NCBI RefSeq assembly: GCF_002968015.1 | Contig: NZ_PUIP01000004.1 | Location: 186,001 to 250,000, forward strand | DNA: 64,000 bases | Origin: Massilia phosphatilytica | GTDB taxonomy: Bacteria; Pseudomonadota; Gammaproteobacteria; Burkholderiales; Burkholderiaceae_D | Reading direction: 5' to 3' | Shown here: in pieces, positions 27,186 to 35,690 of the stretch | Numbering within the stretch: position 1 is the first letter of the stretch | How the letters are laid out: every line of letters begins with the position of its first letter | Made by a program: the position numbers and the translations under genes | Notes under the pieces: model-generated | Seen by the model: the letters and a program-made list of their open reading frames with translations, nothing else | The model's database searches: none | What the model was told of the DNA's origin: nothing

Positions 27186-28421
27186 ATGCCCGTCGCCACC
27201 CAGCTGCCTCCGTCGTCTCCTGCCGTTTCCGCCCTGGCCCAGCCGGCCGCAACGCCGTCCTTCGATGACGCCTACGCGCGGGCGCGCGCCCTCGCGAACG
27301 ACGGCCAGCCCGAACTCGCGCTGGCCGCCTACGACGCGCTGCTGGCGCGCTGGCCGGGCAATGTCGACGTCCTGCTCGGCCGCGGTATCGTCCACGCCCG
27401 GCTCGAGCGGTTTCAGGAGGCCGAGCGCGACCTGCGCGCCGCGGCCGCCGCGGCGCCGACCTATGCGGATGTGTGGTCCGCGCTCGGCAACACCTACGCC
27501 TGGAGCGACCGGCCGGAACAGGCGGTCGATGCCTACACCCGCCTGATCGCGCTGCAGCCGGACGACGCCGCCGCCTACGTCGCGCGCGGGCGCGCCCTGC
27601 GCGCGCTGGGCCGCAACCCCGAGGCCCGCGCGGACCTGGACCAGGCCCGCGCGCTGGGCGCCAGCGGCGACGCGTTCGATGCGCTGGTCGCCGCGCTGCA
27701 GCCCCGCGCGGGCAATCCCGACGCGACGATCGCAGCCGGTTACACGTGGGCCGCGAGCCTCTCGTCGAGCTGGACGGACATCGGCACCGGCCCCCGCTGG
27801 AACGACCAGACGGCGAGCATCCGCCATTATACGAAGGGCGGCTCGCTCGCCTTCGAGACGCTCCGCGCGCACCGCTTCGGGCTGCACGATTACGCCTGGG
27901 CGCTGGACGGCTACGCGAACCTGTGGTCCGGCGCGTATGCGAATCTGCGCTACCAGCGCGGCGCCGCGGCGCGCCTGTTCCCCGCGAACGCCGGGCGCGC
28001 CGAGCTCTATCAGTCGCTCGGCAACGGCTGGGAATCGTCGGTCAGCGACGACGTCCTCGGCTTCGCGTCGCGCGTGAACATCTACGGCGTCAGCATCGCG
28101 AAGTACACGGGCGACTGGTACGTGCAGCTGCGCCACCAGAACATCGTCTCGGCGGGTTCGCACGGCACCGGCGAACGCCTGCTGGCGCGCTGGTATTACG
28201 CGGGCGACGCCGACACGTATGCCGAAGTCACCGTCAACAGCGGGCGCAGCGACGATCCCTTGAGCCTCGTCGGCGGCCAGAGCCGCTCCGGCGGCGGCAG
28301 TGCCACGTGGGTGCGCTACTGGACGCCGCAATGGGGCACCCGCGTGGGCGCCAGCTTCGCGCGCGCCCGCGGTGCCGACAACCAGCGCGGCGTGACGTTC
28401 TCCCTGTACTGCCGATGGTAA
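27186..28421 (+). CDS. TPR protein with YaiO-type outer-membrane barrel
   Basis: This 411-residue protein has three to four tetratricopeptide repeats at about 26-165 (for example VWSALGNTYAWSDRPEQAVDAY, split here for length at SDR) and a YaiO-family beta-barrel from about 180 to the C-terminal ending SLYCRW. TPR plus barrel is the layout of polysaccharide exporters such as PgaA, though smaller. The N-terminus is odd: SALAQPA looks like the end of a signal peptide, yet no hydrophobic core precedes it; a hydrophobic stretch (LLLIFVTSF) lies just upstream in another frame. It overlaps the next gene by seven bases. Confidence 0.8.
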   Translation: MPVATQLPPSSPAVSALAQPAATPSFDDAYARARALANDGQPELALAAYDALLARWPGNVDVLLGRGIVHARLERFQEAERDLRAAAAAAPTYADVWSALGNTYAWSDRPEQAVDAYTRLIALQPDDAAAYVARGRALRALGRNPEARADLDQARALGASGDAFDALVAALQPRAGNPDATIAAGYTWAASLSSSWTDIGTGPRWNDQTASIRHYTKGGSLAFETLRAHRFGLHDYAWALDGYANLWSGAYANLRYQRGAAARLFPANAGRAELYQSLGNGWESSVSDDVLGFASRVNIYGVSIAKYTGDWYVQLRHQNIVSAGSHGTGERLLARWYYAGDADTYAEVTVNSGRSDDPLSLVGGQSRSGGGSATWVRYWTPQWGTRVGASFARARGADNQRGVTFSLYCRW

Positions 28422-30790
28422 GCGCGCCGCAACCCGCCCGCCGGCACGACGACCCGCCGCCGAGCTTCGCCGGCAAGCTGCTGGCTCGCGTCAAGGGCGC
28501 GCTGGCGACGGCGTTCGAAACCCTGCCGGCTCTGGTGGCCGGCTGGCTCGTGCTGCGCATCGCGGAAACGATCCATGCGGGCGCGGGCGGGATCAAGGTG
28601 TCCGTGCTGTTCGGCCCCGCGCTGGCGAACGACCTGCTGGCGCTCGCCCGCTATGGCTTCGTCTTCCTGCTGGGCGCCGTACCGCTGGCAGTGCTGCCGC
28701 GCCGGCGCTGCCGCGTCGTTGCCCTCGGCATCGTGTGGGGCATGCTGCTGGCCGTGCAGGCCGGCCTGCTGCAATACCAATGGGCAGCCGGCGTGCCGCT
28801 TGGTGCCGACCTGTTCGGCTATTCGCGCGCGGAGATCGCGACGACGCTGGGCGGCCGCGCGCAGCCCGGCATCGGCCTCGCGGCTGCGTATGTGCTCGCG
28901 CTGGCCGCGCTGGCCGGCGTCCTCCTCGTGACCTTCCGGCCGTGGTGGCCACGCGTGCGTGCGCGTGCGGCGCTCGTCGCGGCGCTGCTGAGCATCGCGG
29001 CGTACCACCTGCTGCCCGACCACTTTGGGCCACCCAGCGTCGACACGGAAGCGGGCATCGACTACCTGCGCAACAAGATGGCGTATTTCGCCGACCGCAG
29101 CATCGCGCACGTGGTGGGCGAGCGCGCCGCCGGCACGCACGAGCAGGCGCAGGGACTGCCGTGGACCGGCAAGGACCCGCGCTATCCGTTCGCGCACGCG
29201 GAGCGTACGCCGGATACGCTTGGGCCGCTGTTCAACACGAAGCCGGGCACGCCGCCGAACATCGTCTTCATCATCGTCGAAGGCCTGGGCCGCAGCTTTT
29301 CCGGGCCCGGCGCCCGCTTCGGCAGTTTCACGCCGTTCCTCGACAAGCTGGCCGGCCGCGGCCTGTACTTCGAAAACTTCCTGGCGGCCCAGGGTCGTAC
29401 GTTCGGCGTGCTGCCGACCGTGTTCGGTTCGCTGCCGTTCGGCGACAACGGCATGGCCGCGCTGGGCGAGCGCATGCCGCGCCACGCGTCGCTGCTGTCG
29501 GTGCTGAAGGGGCAGGGCTACCAGTTGCACTATTACAGCGGCTCGAACCTGGAGTTCGACAACCAGGGCCTGTTCCTGCGCCGTGAAGGCGTCGAGTCGT
29601 TCGTCACCGAGGCCGATTACAAGCCGCCTTACCAGCGCAGCAATTACTGGGGCTACGACGACCGCGCGCTGATGGAGACGGCGCTCGCCCGCCAGCGCGA
29701 CGACACGCGGCAACCGTCCGTACGCATCCTCCAGACGTCGAGCACGCACTACCCGTTCACGTTCCCGGACAAGCCCAGGTTTGTGCAACAGGTGGGTGCA
29801 CGGCTGGCCGCGCTCGGCATTGCGGAAGATGCGAACCCGGCCTACACGGCCCAGCGCGAGGTCTTCGCGAGCATCCTGTTCGCGGACGACGCGCTGCGCC
29901 TGTACTTCGAGCAGGCCGCCAGGCTGCCTGGCTACGACAACACGATCTTCATCGTGACGGGCGACCACCGCCTGCCGGAGCTGCCGATGGACACGCGCAT
30001 CGAGCGCTACCACGTGCCGCTGATCGTGTTCTCGCCAATGCTGAAAGCGCCGCGGTCGATCAAGGCCGTGTCGTCGCAGTTCGACATCGCGCCGTCGCTG
30101 CTCGCCTTCCTCGGTCACGGCTACGGCTTGCGCACGCCGGACCAGGTGACGTGGCTGGGCACGGGGCTGGATACGGAGCCGGCGTTCCGCAACCTGCACG
30201 CGATCCCGCTGAAACAGACGAAGACGGAGCTGTCCGACTTCGTGTCGGGTGCCGTGTACCTGGCGCAGGGCCGGTTGTTCGCGCTGGCCGACGGCATGCG
30301 CCTGGACCGCGCGACGGACGAGGGCGCGCTGGCGCGGGCCCGCGCCCAGTTCGACGCGTTCGTCAACGCGAACCGCCTGGCCGGCAGCGCCGCGGCGCTG
30401 GCCCCGGAGACGCCGGCGCTGGCGGCATGGCACGACGACGGCCGCAAGCTGCGCAGCGTGGACCTCGCGTCGGAAGCAGGGCAGGTCAGCGTCAGCGACC
30501 TGCACCGCGGCGCCGACGGCAGCATCGAAGCGACCATCGTCAACCAGGGCACGACCGCGTCGAGCGCCTTCGTGCCGCTGCTCGTCATCAGCGACGCGGG
30601 CGGCCTGGAACTGGGAGAGACGGCCGGCGCGATCCAGACGCTGGCACCCGGCGCGTCGGTGAAGGTCGCGTTGAAGGCGAAGCTGGGCCGCCTGCCGCAC
30701 GGCAACTATTTTGTCTCGCTGATCCCGTCGCACCCGGAGACGGGCCGCTCGATCGGCATCGGCCAGTACCACGTGGAGATGCCGCTGTGA
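28415..30790 (+). CDS. LTA-synthase-like phosphotransferase (sulfatase fold)
   Basis: This 791-residue inner-membrane enzyme has four to five N-terminal transmembrane helices (about 30-200) and a periplasmic alkaline-phosphatase/sulfatase domain resembling LtaS, MdoB and OpgB. Metal and nucleophile positions are visible: E289 in IIVEGLGRS, T329 in GRTFGVLPT as nucleophile, and G516-D-H518. Residues after about 640 form an extra beta domain (IEATIVNQGTTASSAFVPLL) not found in standard LtaS. It probably moves phosphoglycerol or phosphoethanolamine from a phospholipid to a periplasmic glycan. It overlaps both neighbours (7 and 4 bases). Confidence 0.85.
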   Translation: MVSAPQPARRHDDPPPSFAGKLLARVKGALATAFETLPALVAGWLVLRIAETIHAGAGGIKVSVLFGPALANDLLALARYGFVFLLGAVPLAVLPRRRCRVVALGIVWGMLLAVQAGLLQYQWAAGVPLGADLFGYSRAEIATTLGGRAQPGIGLAAAYVLALAALAGVLLVTFRPWWPRVRARAALVAALLSIAAYHLLPDHFGPPSVDTEAGIDYLRNKMAYFADRSIAHVVGERAAGTHEQAQGLPWTGKDPRYPFAHAERTPDTLGPLFNTKPGTPPNIVFIIVEGLGRSFSGPGARFGSFTPFLDKLAGRGLYFENFLAAQGRTFGVLPTVFGSLPFGDNGMAALGERMPRHASLLSVLKGQGYQLHYYSGSNLEFDNQGLFLRREGVESFVTEADYKPPYQRSNYWGYDDRALMETALARQRDDTRQPSVRILQTSSTHYPFTFPDKPRFVQQVGARLAALGIAEDANPAYTAQREVFASILFADDALRLYFEQAARLPGYDNTIFIVTGDHRLPELPMDTRIERYHVPLIVFSPMLKAPRSIKAVSSQFDIAPSLLAFLGHGYGLRTPDQVTWLGTGLDTEPAFRNLHAIPLKQTKTELSDFVSGAVYLAQGRLFALADGMRLDRATDEGALARARAQFDAFVNANRLAGSAAALAPETPALAAWHDDGRKLRSVDLASEAGQVSVSDLHRGADGSIEATIVNQGTTASSAFVPLLVISDAGGLELGETAGAIQTLAPGASVKVALKAKLGRLPHGNYFVSLIPSHPETGRSIGIGQYHVEMPL

Positions 30791-31719
30791 CGGCGCGCTG
30801 CTGGTGCACCGCGCTGCTGTTGGCGACAGCGGCGCTGGCGCACGCGGGCGACGCGCGGCCCGGTCCGCGTGCGATCTGGATCTGGGAAGGCGAGTCGTAC
30901 GCGCTGCTGGAAGACGACGCGGCCGCGCGCACCGCGCTCGCCTTCCTGCAGGACAAGGTGATCGCCACGGCGTATGTGTATGCCGACGCGTACGAAGGCC
31001 GCAACCTGATCGCGACGCGGCCCGCGCGCTACCGGACGCTCATCCGGCGCATGCACGCGGCCGGGTTGAAGGTCCAGGCGCTGCTGGGCTCCGGCTATCT
31101 GCACACGGAGCGCTACCTGCTCCCGGAACACCGCCGCGCCGCGCAGGCGATGCTGCAGCGGGTGCTGGACTACAACGCGGCGGCTGCGCCGCAAGAACGC
31201 TTCGACGGCATCAGCCTCGACATCGAGCCGCACATCCTCGACGCCTGGAGCAGCTGCAAGGTGGAATTGCTGGGCGCCTTCCTCGACATGTCGGATGCGC
31301 TGATGCGGCAGAAGAACGCGGCGGCGCCCGGCCTGCCGATGGGGCCCGCGATCCCGTTCTGGTACGACGGCATACCGATCGAGTGGAAGGGCCGGCGCAA
31401 GCCCATGAACGAGCACGTGCAGGACGTGTACGACTACGTGGCGCTGATGGATTACCGCGATCACGCGGCCGGCGGCGACGGCATCGTCAGCCATGCGCGC
31501 GACGAACTCGAATATGGCGCGAAGGTCGGCAAGCCCGTCGTCATTGGCGTCGAGACGATGCCGAACGCCATCCGCAAGGTGTCGTTCCACCACCTGCGCG
31601 AAACGGACATGGAACGGGAACTGGCGGACACCGTGCGCGCCGTCGCCGGCGCGCCGGCCTTCGGCGGCTTCGCCATCCACCATTACGCCGCCTACCGGCG
31701 CTGGCTCGGCCTCGACTAG
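30787..31719 (+). CDS. Secreted GH18-like TIM-barrel protein
   Basis: This 310-residue protein starts at a GTG overlapping the preceding TGA (GTGA). A signal peptide covers about 1-20 (ALLLATAALAHAG). The segment FDGISLDIE at 139-147 matches the GH18 active-site pattern DGxDxDxE with the middle Asp replaced by Ser but the terminal Asp-Glu pair (D145, E147) kept; ALMDYRD further on resembles the GH18 M-x-Y-D strand. I infer a glycan-binding or glycan-cleaving barrel in the periplasm, perhaps trimming the polymer handled by the two upstream proteins. No closer family is recognised. Confidence 0.6.
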   Translation: MTARCWCTALLLATAALAHAGDARPGPRAIWIWEGESYALLEDDAAARTALAFLQDKVIATAYVYADAYEGRNLIATRPARYRTLIRRMHAAGLKVQALLGSGYLHTERYLLPEHRRAAQAMLQRVLDYNAAAAPQERFDGISLDIEPHILDAWSSCKVELLGAFLDMSDALMRQKNAAAPGLPMGPAIPFWYDGIPIEWKGRRKPMNEHVQDVYDYVALMDYRDHAAGGDGIVSHARDELEYGAKVGKPVVIGVETMPNAIRKVSFHHLRETDMERELADTVRAVAGAPAFGGFAIHHYAAYRRWLGLD

Positions 31720-31727
31720 CGCATCGG

Positions 31728-32162
31728 CTAACGCACCACGAGCACGGGGATGTCGCAGTGGATCAGCACCCGCTGCGTCTCGCTGCCCAGCAGGCGCGCG
31801 GCAATGCCGTGGCGGCCGTGCGATGCCATCACGATCACATCGCAGCCGCGCTCGCGCGCGGTCGCGACGATGCCTTCCCACGGCGGGCCCGGCGGCGCGA
31901 GGACCGTCTCGCTCGGCACGCCGGCCTCGGTGGCGCGCCGCACGACATAGTCGAGCGCCTCGCGGCCCTGGCGGTCCGCCTCGGCGAGCCAGGAATCGTA
32001 GAACGGGCCGCCGATGTCGCCCGTCGCGAGCACAGGCGATTCGCCGGCGACGTGCACGCCGACGATCGTCCCGCCGCCCAGTTTCGCGAGACCGAGGGCG
32101 GCCCCCAGGGCGGCGGCGCCCCGCTCGGTGCCGTCCACGGGAACGAGGATGCGCTGGTACAT
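31728..32162 (-). CDS. Universal stress protein (UspA family)
   Basis: This 144-residue single-domain Usp begins MYQRILVPVDGTERGAAALG and ends with the nucleotide-binding loop SHGRHGIAARLLGSETQRVL, the usual G-x2-G-x9-G-S/T pattern. ATP binding is therefore likely. I choose the ATG at 32162 because AGGA is correctly spaced; a GTG six bases upstream overlaps the previous stop but is too close to that site. It lies directly after a second Usp gene and both are probably cotranscribed under stress or low oxygen. Confidence 0.92.
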   Translation of the reverse strand: MYQRILVPVDGTERGAAALGAALGLAKLGGGTIVGVHVAGESPVLATGDIGGPFYDSWLAEADRQGREALDYVVRRATEAGVPSETVLAPPGPPWEGIVATARERGCDVIVMASHGRHGIAARLLGSETQRVLIHCDIPVLVVR

Positions 32163-32164
32163 GG

Positions 32165-32623
32165 TCACTTCCTGGCGGCGGCCGGCGGCCGCATCACGAG
32201 CACGGGGACGTGCGCCTCGGCCAGCACTTTTTGGGTCACGCTGCCGGCCAGCAGCCGCGACAGCCCGCGCCGGCCGTGCGAGCCCATGAAGATCAGGTCG
32301 CAGCCGTGGCTGTCGGCCGTGGCGAGGATGGCGTCGGCCGGCGCGTAATCGAGCACGGCCAGGGACGTGCAGCGCACGCCGGCCGCCTCGGCAGCACTGG
32401 CGACGTTGCGCGCATGTTCCTTGGCGGCGGCCAGCAGCGTGGCGTCGTCGAGGCCGGGATCGATGGCCATCGCGGCTTCCGCCGAGGCGATGGGCGGTTG
32501 CGGCTGGCCGACGGCGAGGACGACGATCTCGCTGCCGTGGGCGCGCGCGAAGGCGATGGCGGCCTGCTCGGCGGCGGCGGAAATGTCGGAGCCGTCCGTG
32601 GGGACGAGGATACGGTCATACAT
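32165..32623 (-). CDS. Universal stress protein (UspA family)
   Basis: This 152-residue Usp starts MYDRILVPTDGSDISAAAEQ and has the ATP loop GSHGRRGLSRLLAGSVTQKV. It is the first of two tandem Usp genes, separated by two bases from the next chosen start. Such pairs are often induced by oxygen limitation. An AT-rich palindromic stretch (TTGATATATATCAA, 32688-32701) lies about 65 bases upstream, between this gene and the MaoC-like gene, and is a reasonable FNR-like half-site pair though not a good consensus. Confidence 0.92.
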   Translation of the reverse strand: MYDRILVPTDGSDISAAAEQAAIAFARAHGSEIVVLAVGQPQPPIASAEAAMAIDPGLDDATLLAAAKEHARNVASAAEAAGVRCTSLAVLDYAPADAILATADSHGCDLIFMGSHGRRGLSRLLAGSVTQKVLAEAHVPVLVMRPPAAARK

Positions 32624-32697
32624 GATGTTGCCTCCTGAGAGTCCGGTGGGGACGATCTCAGGATGGCGAATCTATCAAGCGATTTCTTTGATATATA

Positions 32698-33528
32698 TCA
32701 AATGGTCCGGAAGCTGCCTTCCGCCACGATACGCCCGCCGCCCCCGACGGCGAAGCTGCCGGCCGCGAGGTCGGCGCCGAGCACCAGTTCGCTGCCGAGC
32801 ACGGCCGGTGCCCGGAAGCGGCCCTCCAGCGCGAGGATGCGCCGGCCGCATGCCTGTTCCAGCTCGGCGCAGGCGCGCGCGAGGGTGTGCATGCCGTGCA
32901 CGATCGGACGCTTCATGCCCATCAGGCGCGCCGACCACGTCCACAGGTGGATCGGGTTCCAGTCGCCCGAGATCCGGGCGTACGCGCGCCCGGTATTGCG
33001 GGGCAGCCGCCAGCCCGTCAGCACCGGCAGGTCGCGCGCATCCTGGCGGCGCTTCTTGCCGGACTGGCCCCGGACGACGAGGTAGGTGCTGCGGCAGGTG
33101 AAGATGTCGGTACCCTGCTGGCGCGCGACGGTGTCCAGTTCCGCATACACGGCACCGTTCTCGGCCGGCGGCCGGATGTTGACGGTCGTCGCCAGGACGA
33201 GCGGCACGTCGCGTTGCGGCTCGGCCAGCGCGCGCAGTGCGTTTTCCGTGTGCACGGTGCCGGGCAGGCGGAACGGGAACGCGTCGTCGAGCATCGTCGC
33301 GACGTGGGCGCGCTGGGCCAGCAGATAGTAATAGGTGACGGGAATGCCTTCGTCGCGGAAGCCGAGGGCCTGGCGGTAGCGCCGCAACTGGTTGGAATCG
33401 ATGCTGTCGAGGATGTACGCGGTGCGAGGCGTGCGGACCCCGTTCAGGCGGCGGGGTCGTTTGAACAGGGCGCGCAGCAAGGTGGCGGCGCCCAGCGAGG
33501 GAAGCGGTGACGGAGAGTCGGCTGTCAT
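32698..33528 (-). CDS. MaoC-like hot-dog dehydratase
   Basis: This 276-residue protein has a C-terminal MaoC/hydratase-2 domain with ARISGDWNPIHLWTWSARLM, where the Asp, Asn and His form the hydratase active site, then KRPIVHGMHTLARA. The N-terminal half (about 30-170) is probably a second, degenerate hot-dog domain. It would hydrate enoyl-CoA or a related acyl thioester. The start at 33528 is preferred; an upstream Met would add 19 unconvincing residues. There are no fatty-acid genes next to it, so the pathway is open. Confidence 0.8.
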   Translation of the reverse strand: MTADSPSPLPSLGAATLLRALFKRPRRLNGVRTPRTAYILDSIDSNQLRRYRQALGFRDEGIPVTYYYLLAQRAHVATMLDDAFPFRLPGTVHTENALRALAEPQRDVPLVLATTVNIRPPAENGAVYAELDTVARQQGTDIFTCRSTYLVVRGQSGKKRRQDARDLPVLTGWRLPRNTGRAYARISGDWNPIHLWTWSARLMGMKRPIVHGMHTLARACAELEQACGRRILALEGRFRAPAVLGSELVLGADLAAGSFAVGGGGRIVAEGSFRTI

Positions 33529-33659
33529 CGTGGACTTCGGAAAACCAAAATCCCATTGTGCCTCAAATTTGAGGTTGCCCTGCAATACTTGTGAAATCGA
33601 CTCATCCGCGTTACCCTAGCGTTTTGACATAAAGAACTGCAGTTTTAGATGAGGATGGA

Positions 33660-34787
33660 ATGAAGAAGCAAGCGTTGTTGGTGTTGGCACTGTCCGCGGC
33701 GGGTCTCGCCACGGCCCAGGATACCGTGAAGATCGGCCATGTGGCCTCGATGACGGGACCGGTGGCCCATTTTGGCAAGGACAGCGAAAACGGCGTGCGC
33801 ATGGCGATCGACGCGCTGAACGCGCGCGGCGCCACGATCGGCGGCAAGAAGGTGAAGTGGGTACTCGTTCCCGAAGACGATGCGGGCGACCCAAAGGCGG
33901 CGACCACCGCCGCGCAAAAGCTGGCGGATGCGAAAGTGAATGCCGTGATCGGTCACGAGACGTCCGGCACGACCATCCCGGCCGCGAAGATCTACAACGA
34001 CGCCGGCATTCCGCAGATTTCGCCGTCGGCCACGAATCCGAAATACACGCGACTGGGCTACAACACGGCGTTCCGCGTCGTCGCGAACGACATCCAGTTG
34101 GGCCGCGCGCTGGGTCGCTACGCCGTCAAGACGATGGGCGCGAAGCGTATCGCCGTCATCGACGACCGCACGGCCTACGGCCAGGGCCTCGTCACGGAGT
34201 TCGCGAACAGCCTGCGCCAGCAAGGCGTGAATCCGGTCGCGCGCGAATTCACGAACGACAAGGCGACCGACTTTGCCGCCATCCTCACGCGTATCCGCGG
34301 CAGCAACCCGGACCTCGTGTTCTTCGGCGGCATGAATGCCGTCGCGGGTCCGATGCTGCGCCAGATGAAGCAGCTCGGCATCAACGCGAAGATGATGGGC
34401 GGCGACGGTATCTGCTCCGACGCCATGCAGCCGCTGTCGGGCAATACGATGACGGATGGCCAGGTCGTGTGCGCGGAAGCGGGCGGCGTGGAAGAGAAGG
34501 GCAAGGCCGGCATGGACAAGTTCCGAGCCGACTATAAAAAGCGCTACGGCATCGACGTGCAGATCATCGCGCCATATTCGTACGACGCCGTGATGGCGAT
34601 CGCGTCCGCGATGGACAAGGCCGGTTCGAGCGCGCCGGTCAAATACCTGCCCGAGCTGGCGAAGGTCCGCTACCCCGGCGTCACCGGCACCATCGCGTTC
34701 GACGCCCACGGCGACATCCGCGACGGCGTGCTGACCCTGTACACGTTCAAGGGCGGTCACCGCACGCCGATCGGCGTCACCAAGTAA
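33660..34787 (+). CDS. Branched-chain amino-acid ABC binding protein (orphan)
   Basis: This 375-residue periplasmic protein has a signal peptide (cleavage after TAQ, near residue 20) and the type I binding fold of LivK/LivJ: VKIGHVASMTGPVAHFGKD, then the ligand loop IGHETSGTTIPAAKIYNDAG. It captures leucine/isoleucine/valine or related compounds. No permease or ATPase genes of the Liv system lie in the window, so it must use a transporter encoded elsewhere. Upstream is the divergent MaoC-like gene; downstream is a convergent TetR gene twelve bases away. Confidence 0.9.
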   Translation: MKKQALLVLALSAAGLATAQDTVKIGHVASMTGPVAHFGKDSENGVRMAIDALNARGATIGGKKVKWVLVPEDDAGDPKAATTAAQKLADAKVNAVIGHETSGTTIPAAKIYNDAGIPQISPSATNPKYTRLGYNTAFRVVANDIQLGRALGRYAVKTMGAKRIAVIDDRTAYGQGLVTEFANSLRQQGVNPVAREFTNDKATDFAAILTRIRGSNPDLVFFGGMNAVAGPMLRQMKQLGINAKMMGGDGICSDAMQPLSGNTMTDGQVVCAEAGGVEEKGKAGMDKFRADYKKRYGIDVQIIAPYSYDAVMAIASAMDKAGSSAPVKYLPELAKVRYPGVTGTIAFDAHGDIRDGVLTLYTFKGGHRTPIGVTK

Positions 34788-34799
34788 GCAGGGGGACGA

Positions 34800-35417
34800 T
34801 CAGGCCGCCGGCCGCTCGTCCCGTGCGTGCGCGGGCGAGCGCATCAGGTCATCCAGGACCTGGCGGGTGGCCTGCAGCACCTGCTCGGACACGGCCGGGT
34901 TGCCCTTGGCCGCGCCACGCGCGACGGCAAGGCTCCCGATCATCGTGGACACGACGACCATCGCGCGCGCGAGAGCGTCGCTGCCCGGTTCGGCCTGCGC
35001 GATCTGGCGTTCGAATGCGCGCACCATCACCATGTAGCCCTCGGCGAAGCGGGCGCTGATCGCCTTGTCCTGGCGCCCGATCTCGCTGGCCGACGCCGCC
35101 ATCGCGCAGCGGTCGCCGAAATCGTCGCGCGCTTCCAGCGACAGGTAGCGGTCGAGGAAGCGCGCCAGGTCGGGCATGCCGTCGGAGGTCGCCGAATACA
35201 TGCGCGACGCGGCCTGGTCGAGTCCATACGACAGGGCTTCCAGCGCCAGCTCTTCCTTCGAACGGAAATGGGCATACAGGGCGCCGTGCGTGAGACCGGC
35301 CTCCTTGCTGATCTCGGCGACGCCGACGCCGTCGATGCCGCGTTCGCGGAACAGTTTGCTCGCCGCGCGGATCAACGCGGCGCGGTTGTCGGCGGCCTTT
35401 TCTTTACTGATTCTCAT
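34800..35417 (-). CDS. TetR-family regulator
   Basis: This 205-residue repressor has the TetR helix-turn-helix at about 10-58 (LIRAASKLFRERGIDGVGVA; ISKEAGLTHGALYAHFRSKE) and an all-helical ligand domain. The N-terminal pattern is like that of the NemR/AcrR-type regulators of electrophile or drug response, but the ligand is unknown. The 273-base gap before the lipid-kinase gene contains TTGTTGACATTG (35537 area), a possible promoter element, and no further gene that I can support. Confidence 0.9.
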   Translation of the reverse strand: MRISKEKAADNRAALIRAASKLFRERGIDGVGVAEISKEAGLTHGALYAHFRSKEELALEALSYGLDQAASRMYSATSDGMPDLARFLDRYLSLEARDDFGDRCAMAASASEIGRQDKAISARFAEGYMVMVRAFERQIAQAEPGSDALARAMVVVSTMIGSLAVARGAAKGNPAVSEQVLQATRQVLDDLMRSPAHARDERPAA

Positions 35418-35690
35418 ACTCTACTTTGAGTGCCAGGAGCGCGGAGCCTGGCGGGTCGTCGCGTTTCCGTATGATGAAAATATGATTGTGGGTGCGAGTA
35501 TAGCGCTTCACGCGCGGCCCTGCGCGTAGCGAAATTGTTGACATTGTTACGGGCATGGACGCTGCACCAAGTTGGTGAACGCGGCGCGATGTTACATTAC
35601 GGTCGCCACGTTCTGCCGGGCGGGCCGGCCGCGCGAATACTGCTATCCTGCGGCTGTCTGTCCAATCACCGGCCATGGAGATCCACGGCG

